DNA from: Kibdelosporangium banguiense
GTDB taxonomy: Bacteria; Actinomycetota; Actinomycetes; Mycobacteriales; Pseudonocardiaceae
Direction of reading: 5' to 3'
DNA length: 64,000 nucleotides
Assembly: GCF_017876405.1 (NCBI RefSeq)
Contig: NZ_JAGINW010000001.1
Span: forward strand, 4,291,203-4,355,202
Shown: piece by piece, positions 1 to 8,523 of the stretch
Layout of the letters: every line of letters starts with the position of its first letter
Position numbering within the stretch: the first letter of the stretch is position 1
Translations under genes and position numbers: made by a program
The notes under the pieces: generated by a model
What the model was told of the DNA's origin: nothing
Databases searched by the model: none
The model's input: the letters and a program-made list of their open reading frames with translations, nothing else

Positions 1-68
1 CTGCCTACCGTGAGCTGTCGGAGATCCACCTGCCCGAGAACGGGTCCGATTCGGGCAGCGGTGCCTGA
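1..68 (+). CDS. rnc: 3' end of an upstream gene, probably ribonuclease III (rnc)
   Basis: The third frame is open from the window edge to a TGA at 66-68 and encodes a short tail beginning AYRELSEIHLPENG. The stop lies inside the first codons of mutM (GTG at 61), so the two genes overlap by 8 nt and are probably translationally coupled. In actinobacteria the gene directly before mutM is usually rnc, and an Ala-rich helix ending AYREL fits the C-terminal edge of the RNase III double-stranded RNA-binding domain. Only about 21 residues are visible, so the name rests mainly on gene order. Confidence 0.5.
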   Translation, partial: AYRELSEIHLPENGSDSGSGA

Positions 69-924
69 GCTTCCCGAGGTCGAAGTCGTCCGGCGCGGCC
101 TGGCGGATCATGCCGCCGGTCGCGTGATCACCCAGGCCGAGGTCATGCACCCGCGTGCGGTGCGCAGGCACCTGCCTGGTTCGCTGGATTTCGAGGCCCG
201 GCTGGCCGGTCAGCGCATCGACGCGGCCCGCCGCCGGGGCAAGTATCTCTGGGTCGAGCTGTCCGGCGGCGACGCGATGATCGCGCACCTGGGCATGAGC
301 GGCCAGATGCTGGTCCGCCCGCTCGGTTCCCCGGACGAGAAGCACCTGCGGGTCCGGTTACGGTTCGCCGACGGCGGCCCGGAGCTGCGATTCGTCGACC
401 AACGGACATTCGGCGGTCTCGCCCTGTCCGACGTGGTCGAAGTCGACGGCACGCGCCTGCCCGAGCCGGTCGCGCACATTGCTCGCGACCCCATGGACCC
501 CGCGTTCGATCAAGCCGCTGTGGTCCGTGCAATGCGCCGCAAACGCACCGACGTCAAACGGGCATTGCTCGACCAGACTCTGGTCTCCGGGATCGGCAAT
601 ATCTACGCCGACGAAGCCCTTTGGCGCGTGAAACTCCACTGGGCCCGGCCGACCGACCAGCTGACCGCCCCGAAATGCGCCGCCTTGTTGTCGGCGGCTT
701 CGGACGTGATGAACGAGGCCCTCGCAGTCGGCGGGACGTCCTTCGATGCCTTGTACGTCAACGTCAACGGCCAGTCCGGATACTTCGACAGGTCATTGAA
801 CGTCTACGGCCAGGAAGGCAAGCCGTGCGGCCGATGCGGCCGCCCGATCCGCCGAGAGCCGTTCATGAACCGCTCGTCCTTCTCCTGCCCCAAATGCCAG
901 CCCCGCCCGGCCGCAACCGCGTGA
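61..924 (+). CDS. mutM: Formamidopyrimidine-DNA glycosylase (Fpg/MutM)
   Basis: Base-excision repair glycosylase/AP lyase that removes 8-oxoguanine and ring-opened purines. The GTG at 61 is chosen as start because it gives the family's invariant N-terminus M-PELPEVE, where Pro2 is the Schiff-base nucleophile and Glu3 the catalytic acid; an upstream in-frame extension to position 10 would bury Pro2. A loop with GIGNIYADEALW (helix-two-turn-helix) lies around residues 175-190, and the C-terminus carries the four-cysteine zinc finger CGRCGRP...SFSCPKCQ. The length of 287 residues is normal. It overlaps the tail of the preceding gene and converges on the acetyltransferase at 929, leaving only 4 nt between the stops. 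Confidence 0.95.
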   Translation: MPELPEVEVVRRGLADHAAGRVITQAEVMHPRAVRRHLPGSLDFEARLAGQRIDAARRRGKYLWVELSGGDAMIAHLGMSGQMLVRPLGSPDEKHLRVRLRFADGGPELRFVDQRTFGGLALSDVVEVDGTRLPEPVAHIARDPMDPAFDQAAVVRAMRRKRTDVKRALLDQTLVSGIGNIYADEALWRVKLHWARPTDQLTAPKCAALLSAASDVMNEALAVGGTSFDALYVNVNGQSGYFDRSLNVYGQEGKPCGRCGRPIRREPFMNRSSFSCPKCQPRPAATA

Positions 925-928
925 GGTC

Positions 929-1408
929 CTAGTAGACGAGTTCGTGGACCAGGAACTCCGTACCGGCGCTGGGGTCGCTCTCCAGCGGCATGCGGACCCC
1001 GGTCGGAGTGAAACCGTTGCGCAGGAAGAGCTTCCTCGCCGCGTGGTTGCCGTCGGCCACCCGCAAGTACACCCGTTCATGCCCGCGCTCACGTGACCAG
1101 CGGAGCATCTCGGCCACCAGCGCGTCCCCCACGCCCCTGCCGCGGGCACCTGCATGCACCCAGGCCGCGACCAGCGTCGGATCGTTGCCATCCTCCGGCA
1201 CATACCCGGCGATCGTGCCGACCGCGTCCTCGCCCACGAACGCCACCGCCGCCATCCCGTTCGACAGTCGCGCACGCCAGGCCGCCTCGTCGAACTGCTG
1301 CTCCAAGGCAAGCGAAGACCCAAACGCATACGGCGCATCCGCGAGCGAGGCCAAGCGCACGTCCCGCCAGATCCGCCAGTCGTCCGGCACCAACCGTTGC
1401 ACTCTCAC
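929..1408 (-). CDS. GNAT family N-acetyltransferase
   Basis: A single-domain GNAT protein of about 159 residues. The acetyl-CoA binding motif A is visible as the VHAGARGRGVGDALVAEML stretch (R/Q-x-x-G-x-G/A pattern), followed by ERGHERVYLRV and an FLRNGF segment typical of strand/helix elements 5-6. The substrate cannot be told from sequence. The start is uncertain: GTG at 1408 and GTG at 1402 are both in frame just before VQRLVPDDW, and neither has a clear Shine-Dalgarno. It is convergent with mutM and lies downstream of the marR gene on the same strand, separated by 32 nt. Confidence 0.8.
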   Translation of the reverse strand: MRVQRLVPDDWRIWRDVRLASLADAPYAFGSSLALEQQFDEAAWRARLSNGMAAVAFVGEDAVGTIAGYVPEDGNDPTLVAAWVHAGARGRGVGDALVAEMLRWSRERGHERVYLRVADGNHAARKLFLRNGFTPTGVRMPLESDPSAGTEFLVHELVY

Positions 1409-1440
1409 GGAGAAACACGGTAATGCGTGCTGAACCCCAG

Positions 1441-1866
1441 CTACGGCTGAGTTGCGAGTTTGTTGAGGATAGGGGCGATGTGCTGGAGTTGTTCCTGATC
1501 GGCGGGGTCCAGTTGGCTGATGCGGGTGACCAGTTCCTCGGCTTCGCCGTGGGCCAGGGAGAGCAGGGTTTCGCGGCCCGCGTCGGTGACCACGACACGG
1601 ATGGCGCGGCCGTCCGCCGGGTCGGGTTCCCGGCGGACGTAGCCGACTGCCTCCAGGCCGGTGACCGCGACGGTCGCGGTCGGCTGGGAGCACGGCACGC
1701 GTAGCGCCAGCTCACCGATACGCATGGGCCCGGCGCTGACCAACTGGGTCAGTACGAGGATCTGAGTCGGCTGCAAGCTGTTGCTGTCGCGCACCGCGTG
1801 CCGCAGTGATCTGAGCAACCGGTGCAGCGCGACGACGATGTCGAAGGCCTGCTGCTCGGTTGTCAA
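1441..1866 (-). CDS. MarR family transcriptional regulator
   Basis: A 141-residue winged-helix regulator. The recognition region is visible as MRIGELALRVPCSQPTATVA followed by the wing motif with DPADGRAIRVVVTDAGR, the classic D-x-R-A/S signature of MarR proteins. It begins with TTG at 1866 behind an AAGGG ribosome site, 19 nt after the asnB stop on the same strand, so it is most likely the second gene of an asnB-marR operon and could regulate it. An 8-bp TTAGCTAA palindrome in a TTGT-rich context lies upstream of asnB (3693-3708) and is a plausible binding site. The ligand is unknown. Confidence 0.88.
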   Translation of the reverse strand: MTTEQQAFDIVVALHRLLRSLRHAVRDSNSLQPTQILVLTQLVSAGPMRIGELALRVPCSQPTATVAVTGLEAVGYVRREPDPADGRAIRVVVTDAGRETLLSLAHGEAEELVTRISQLDPADQEQLQHIAPILNKLATQP

Positions 1867-1885
1867 AATTCGCCCTTCATGGACG

Positions 1886-3658
1886 TTAGAACATCATTTC
1901 CGGCTGGTACATGTCCAGCCAGGTCGCCAGGTTCAGGATCCGTTCCATGCTGTGCCGCTCGCCGGCGTCCAGGGCGGATCGCTTGATCAGGGTGAAGACC
2001 GGGTGGGTCGCGGGCAGGGCCCTGGCCTGCCGGGTGACGTCCGCGACGTACTGCGGGTCCTGTGTGGACGGATAGGGGCTCTTCACGCGCTGCACCACCG
2101 ATTGAGGCAGTACGTCCTTGGTGGCGCCGCGTAGCAGGCTCTTCTCGCGGCCGTCGTAGGTCTTCATGGACCATGGGGTGTTGTAGACGTACTCCACCAG
2201 CCGGTGGTCGCAGAACGGCACCCGGACCTCCAGCCCGACGGCCATCGACATCCGGTCCTTGCGGTCCAGCAGGATTCGCACGAACCGGGTCAGGTGCAGG
2301 TACGACATGACCCGCATCCGGTGGGTGAAGTCGTCCTCACCGTCGGCCCTGTCCACTTCGGCCACGGCCGAGTTGTAGTTGTCGATGAGGAAGGTCCGCA
2401 TGTCCAGGGCCTTCTCCAGGCCCGGCGCGAGCGACGACTCGCGGTGCATGTTCCGCATGAGCAGCAGCCAGGGGTAGAAGTTCGCCCGCTGGATCTCCGG
2501 GTCGTGGAACTGCCGGTACCCGCCGAAGATCTCGTCGGCGGACTCGCCGGACAGCGCGACGGTCGACTGCCCGCGGATCGCCTTGAACAGCAGGTACAGC
2601 GAGGCGTCCATGTCGCCCAAGCCGGCCGGGATGTCCCGGGCTCCAACGACTTTGCGCCGTAGTTCGGGGTCGGAGAGCGCGCCGTGGTCCAAAACGATGT
2701 CGCTGTGGTCGGTCTTCACGTGGTCGGCGACGTCGTGCACGTAGGGCGTGTCCGGTGTGGACCGCAACTCGTCGGGCTGGAAGTTCTCGGCCTGGCCGAC
2801 GAAATCGACCGCGAACGACCGGACCGGCTCGTCGAGCTGGGCGGCCGCCAAGGCGGTGATCGCGCTGGAGTCAAGGCCGCCGGACAGCAGCACGCACCGC
2901 GGCACGTCGGCGACCAGCTGCCTGCGCACGATGTCGTCGAGCAGTTCCCGGACATGCCCGACGGTGTCTTCCAGGGAATCGTTGTGCGGCTTGGATTCCA
3001 GCCGCCAGTAGGTCCGCGTGCGGATGCCGTCCTCGGACACTGTCACGATCGTGCCCGGCTCAACCTCCTGCATACCCTCCCAGAACGCGTTGCGCGGTGT
3101 CTTGACGAACCCGAACAGCTCACGGAACCCGTCGACGCCGACAACCCGCTTGGCCAGCGGGTTCGCGAAGATCGCCTTCGGCTCGGAGCCGAACAGCACG
3201 CCGTCGGCCGTGGGGTAGAAGTAGAACGGCTTGATGCCCATCCGGTCGCGGATCATCACCAGCTCACGCGTGCGCCCGTCCCAGATCGCGAACGCGTACA
3301 TCCCGTTCAGACGGTCGGCGACGGCTGCGCCCCAGGTCAGGTAGCCACGCAGGACGACCTCGGTGTCGCTGTCGGTGGTGAAGCGCTCGCCTTTGCCGAT
3401 CAGCTCCTCGCGTAGTTCGGTGAAGTTGTACGCCTCGCCGCTGTAGACCATGACCACGTCACCGATCTGCATCGGCTGTGCGCCGCCAGGCAGGTCGATG
3501 ACCGCCAGCCGGCGGTGGCCCAGGGCGGCTTGTGGCGTTGTCCACGTCCCCGCCGCGTCGGGGCCACGACAGGACATGGTCTCGGTCATCGCGTCGAGTG
3601 TTGCCTGCTCATGGGTCAGATTCCGGCGGTACGAGACCCACCCGGTGATCCCACACAT
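1886..3658 (-). CDS. asnB: Asparagine synthetase (glutamine-hydrolysing)
   Basis: Converts aspartate to asparagine using glutamine and ATP. The N-terminal class II glutamine amidotransferase domain starts exactly with MCGITGWVSY, so Cys2 is the nucleophile after Met removal; RHRRL-type GHRRLAVIDL and GEAYNF glutamine-site segments follow. The synthetase half contains the PP-loop LLSGGLDSSAITALAA near residue 255 and an SGESADEIFGGY segment. The length of 590 residues is usual. The ATG at 3658 sits behind a strong GAGGAGGT site with 5-6 nt spacing. It is the first gene of a two-gene unit with marR. Actinobacteria often carry several asnB paralogues, some in biosynthetic clusters, but no biosynthetic neighbours are seen here. 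Confidence 0.93.
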   Translation of the reverse strand: MCGITGWVSYRRNLTHEQATLDAMTETMSCRGPDAAGTWTTPQAALGHRRLAVIDLPGGAQPMQIGDVVMVYSGEAYNFTELREELIGKGERFTTDSDTEVVLRGYLTWGAAVADRLNGMYAFAIWDGRTRELVMIRDRMGIKPFYFYPTADGVLFGSEPKAIFANPLAKRVVGVDGFRELFGFVKTPRNAFWEGMQEVEPGTIVTVSEDGIRTRTYWRLESKPHNDSLEDTVGHVRELLDDIVRRQLVADVPRCVLLSGGLDSSAITALAAAQLDEPVRSFAVDFVGQAENFQPDELRSTPDTPYVHDVADHVKTDHSDIVLDHGALSDPELRRKVVGARDIPAGLGDMDASLYLLFKAIRGQSTVALSGESADEIFGGYRQFHDPEIQRANFYPWLLLMRNMHRESSLAPGLEKALDMRTFLIDNYNSAVAEVDRADGEDDFTHRMRVMSYLHLTRFVRILLDRKDRMSMAVGLEVRVPFCDHRLVEYVYNTPWSMKTYDGREKSLLRGATKDVLPQSVVQRVKSPYPSTQDPQYVADVTRQARALPATHPVFTLIKRSALDAGERHSMERILNLATWLDMYQPEMMF

Positions 3659-3692
3659 GTGTTACCTCCTCAGTACCCTCCGTGTATTTACA

Positions 3693-3708
3693 TTGTTAGC
3701 TAATACAA
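3693..3708. promoter_or_regulatory. Candidate MarR operator upstream of asnB
   Basis: The 16 nt TTGTTAGCTAATACAA contain the perfect 8-bp palindrome TTAGCTAA flanked by near-symmetrical TTGT/ACAA ends, a layout typical of MarR-family operators. On the - strand a weak promoter can be drawn with -35 TTGCGC (3721-3716) and, 17 nt on, -10 TAACAA (3698-3693), so the palindrome would cover the -10 region. Regulation by the marR product is inferred. Confidence 0.4.
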
Positions 3709-3930
3709 CTAAGTCGCGCAAGGTTGTTCGGCCTGAAACCGCTGCGAGTTTGTTTCATTCGGGCAAAACGGCATTTCTCCGTAAAAACGGCGGAGATGTG
3801 CACTGCTGGTGGTCGATGTCAGCTTCGTCACCAGATAGCTATCGCCTGTTCGGCCTAGCCGGGGACGGTGGGTGACCGGCGACCTCAGGATCGCGTAAAC
3901 GCGGTGGTCGGCCGCATAAAGACCCCATCA

Positions 3931-3992
3931 GGTGAGCCCCGATCGAGCGGCTCGGGGATGCACGCTCTCACCAGCCGGGTCACCATCGGGGC
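3931..3992 (+). promoter_or_regulatory. Structured 5' leader of the kdp operon
   Basis: GGTGAG (3931-3936) pairs perfectly with CTCACC (3967-3972), and directly inside it CCCCGA (3937-3942) pairs with TCGGGG (3952-3957), giving 12 bp of stem with a 9-nt one-sided bulge. The 8-mer GCCCCGAT (3936-3943) is also perfectly complementary to ATCGGGGC (3985-3992), so two mutually exclusive folds exist 31 nt before the first start codon. This resembles an attenuator or riboswitch-like leader, but I could not match it to a known class. Confidence 0.4.
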
Positions 3993-4022
3993 GACCCTGT
4001 GGCATGAGATGGGAGCGCGTAC

Positions 4023-4106
4023 ATGGCCGACTTGGCCTATGCGGTGCTGCTGATCGGCATCTTCGCCGTGCTGGCACTCGCCTTGCGTGGCCTGGAGCGG
4101 TTGTGA
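4023..4106 (+). CDS. 27-residue single-span membrane peptide preceding kdpF
   Basis: ATG at 4023 behind GGGAG (8-nt spacing) opens a 27-codon ORF that is almost entirely one hydrophobic helix (AYAVLLIGIFAVLALAL) followed by the basic tail RGLERL. Its stop overlaps the kdpF GTG by 4 nt (GTGA), so it is translationally coupled to the operon. Size, composition and position suggest a second KdpF-like stabilising peptide or a KdpFABC accessory subunit, but it lacks the RPE(K/R)F ending of KdpF. The function is inferred from context only. Confidence 0.65.
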   Translation: MADLAYAVLLIGIFAVLALALRGLERL

Positions 4107-4204
4107 GCGGGACAGGAGACCTGGCCAACATCGTCGCCGCGGTTCTGGCCCTCGCGCTGCTTGTGTACCTGTTCGTCGCGCTGATTCGACCGGAGAAGTT
4201 CTGA
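4103..4204 (+). CDS. kdpF: Potassium-transporting ATPase subunit KdpF
   Basis: A 33-residue peptide with a single transmembrane helix (LANIVAAVLALALLVYLFVA) and the family's C-terminal LIRPEKF. In the family KdpF stabilises the KdpFABC complex in the membrane. GTG at 4103 has GGAG 6 nt upstream and overlaps the previous ORF by 4 nt; its TGA shares one base with the kdpA ATG. Confidence 0.85.
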   Translation: MSGTGDLANIVAAVLALALLVYLFVALIRPEKF

Positions 4205-5858
4205 TGTCGCCCACCTGGGCCGGCCTGGTGCAGGCCGGTCTCCTTCTGCTGGCCCTGGGCCTGGCGTACAAACCGCTGGGCGACTACATGGCCAAGGTCT
4301 TCACCAGCGAGCGGCACCTCAGGCTGGAACGGGCCGTCTACAAGGTCGGCCGCGTCGACCCCGGCTCGCAGCAGCACTGGAAGACGTACGCGTCCAGCGT
4401 GCTGGCGTTCTCGTTCGTCTCGGTGGTGTTGCTGTATCTCATCCAACGGCTGCAACCGTTGCTGCCGTTCAACTTCGGTCGTGTGGTCGAGCCGGGTGTC
4501 GCGTTCAACACCGCGATCAGCTTTGTCACGAACACGAACTGGCAGTCCTACATCCCCGAAGCGGTGATGGGGCACACGGTTCAGATGCTGGGCCTGACCG
4601 TGCAGAACTTCCTGTCCGCCGCGGTCGGCCTGGCGGTCGCGATCGCGCTGATCCGGGGTTTCACCAGGTCGAAGACTGATCGGCTGGGCAACTTCTGGGT
4701 GGACCTGACCCGCGGCACGGTCCGGATCCTGTTGCCGATGGCATTCGTCTTCGCGATCGTGCTGATCGGGTTCGGTGTCGTGCAGAGCCTCAAGTCCGGT
4801 GTGGACGTGACGAACCCGGACGGATCGGCGAGCCGGATCGCGCTCGCGCCCGCCGCCTCCCAGGAGGCGATCAAGGAACTGGGTACGAACGGCGGCGGCA
4901 TCTTCAACGCCAACTCCGCGCATCCCTTTGAGAACCCCAGTTCGTGGTCGAACCTGATCGAGATCTTCCTGCTGCTGGTGATCCCGGTCAGCCTGACCCG
5001 CACCTTCGGTGTGATGGTCGGCAACAAGCGGCAGGGCACGGTCCTGCTGAGTGTGATGGGCGTGCTCTGGACAGGGATGCTCGCGGTGATCTGGTGGGCC
5101 GAGGCGCACCCGAACGGTCCGTTGGCGCTGCTGGCCGGTGGCGGTATGGAGGGCAAGGAAGTCCGGTTCGGTGTCGCGGCGTCTTCGCTGTTCGCCAACG
5201 CCACCACCAGCACCTCGACGGGTGCGGTGAACGCCATGCACGACAGCTTCAGCGGCCTCGGCGGTGGCGGGACGTTGCTCAACATGATGTTCGGCGAGCT
5301 GTCGCCCGGCGGTGTGGGCACTGGTCTGTACAGCATCCTTGTCATGGCAGTTATCGCGATGTTCCTAGCCGGATTGATGGTCGGCCGTACGCCTGAGTAT
5401 CTAGGCAAGAAACTGGGCAAACGGGAAGTCACCTGTGCCGCTATCGCGATCCTGGCGATGCCGACTGTGTTGCTGCTCGGCACTGGAGCCGCATTGCTGC
5501 TGCCGGACACCGCCGGCGCGTTGAACAACCCTGGCGCGCACGGATTCTCCGAGGTGCTCTACGCCTACACCTCGGCCAGTAACAACAACGGCAGCGCGTT
5601 CGCCGGTATCACGGTGACCAACGACTGGTTCCAGTCGACGCTCGCGGTGTGCATGGCGATCGGCCGGTTCGTCCCGATCATCGCTGTCCTGTGCCTGGCG
5701 GGTTCCCTTGCCGCGCAACGCAAAGTTCCCGAGACCGCGGGCACCCTGCCGACCACCAGCCCGCTGTTCGCGACCATGCTCGTCGGCACGGTCGTCCTCG
5801 TCGCGGCGCTCACGTTCATCCCGGCCCTCGCGCTGGGCCCGATTGCAGAGGCATCGGC

Positions 5859-5862
<4 letters not shown>
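4204..5862 (+). CDS. kdpA: Potassium-transporting ATPase potassium-binding subunit KdpA
   Basis: The channel-like subunit that binds K+ from outside and passes it through the Kdp complex. At 552 residues it has the expected length and about ten hydrophobic spans. Selectivity-filter-like segments typical of KdpA are visible: FVTNTNWQSY near residue 105, GTNGGGIFNANSAHP near 230, TSTGAVNAMHDS, and YAYTSASNNNGSAF near 455. ATG 4204 overlaps kdpF by one base and has a GGAGA site. Its stop overlaps the kdpB ATG by 4 nt. The whole operon is tightly coupled, consistent with one stoichiometric complex. Confidence 0.97.
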
Positions 5863-7928
<2,066 letters not shown>

Positions 7929-7929
7929 C

Positions 7930-8523
7930 ATGACGAAGCAAATACTTGCCGGGCTGCGGATCCTGATCGTTCTGACTGTCCTCACCGGCATCCTCTACCC
8001 GCTGGGCGTCTGGGCGGTGTCCCGGATCCCGGGTCTCCAGGCCAACGCGGAAGGCTCGATCGTCAACCAGAACGGCCAGGCCGTGGGCTCTGAACTGATC
8101 GGGATCAACCCGGTCGCCCAAGATCCGAACCATGACCCGTGGTTCCACACCAGGCCGTCCGCGGGTGCGAAGGATCCGCTCGGCGCTGGCGACCCGTCCA
8201 CCTCGGGCGGTTCGAACAAGAGCGCGGCGAACGAGGACTACATCGCTGTGGTGATGCAGCGTCAGGACGCGATCGCCAAGCGCGAAGGCGTGGACCCCTC
8301 CAAGGTCCCGGCCGACGCGGTGACGGCGTCCGCGTCCGGCCTCGACCCGCAGATCAGCCTGGCCTACGCCGAGTTGCAGATGCCGCGGGTGGCCCGGGAG
8401 AACGGCCTGACCGAGGACCAGGTCAGGCAACTGGTCGCGCAGAACACCACGCAGGGCATCGGTGACCCCGGCGTGAATGTGCTCAAGCTCAACCTGGCGG
8501 TTGTGGCCATGAAGCGCGGGTGA
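7930..8523 (+). CDS. kdpC: Potassium-transporting ATPase subunit KdpC
   Basis: A 197-residue single-span subunit with an N-terminal membrane helix (ILIVLTVLTGILYPLGVWAV) and an extracytoplasmic domain containing the family motifs GSELIGI, WFHTRPSA and DPQISLAYAELQMPRVARE. In the family KdpC acts as a chaperone-like element that raises ATP affinity of KdpB. The start ATG at 7930 lies two bases after the kdpB stop and the end overlaps kdpD by 4 nt. Confidence 0.96.
   Translation: MTKQILAGLRILIVLTVLTGILYPLGVWAVSRIPGLQANAEGSIVNQNGQAVGSELIGINPVAQDPNHDPWFHTRPSAGAKDPLGAGDPSTSGGSNKSAANEDYIAVVMQRQDAIAKREGVDPSKVPADAVTASASGLDPQISLAYAELQMPRVARENGLTEDQVRQLVAQNTTQGIGDPGVNVLKLNLAVVAMKRG

Larger units (their letters stand above)
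3659..4022. other. Intergenic region between asnB and the kdp operon
   Basis: A 364-nt divergent intergenic stretch without a convincing gene. It holds the TTAGCTAA palindrome near asnB, a 10-bp palindrome GATAGCTATC at 3834-3843, and a GC-rich foldable leader (3931-3992) in front of the kdp operon. Its first 150 nt are notably AT-richer than the surroundings. Confidence 0.7.

Noticed and set aside
3931..3992. ydaO-type c-di-AMP riboswitch before kdp
   Set aside because: The conserved ydaO elements I would expect were not found, so only an unclassified structured leader is reported.
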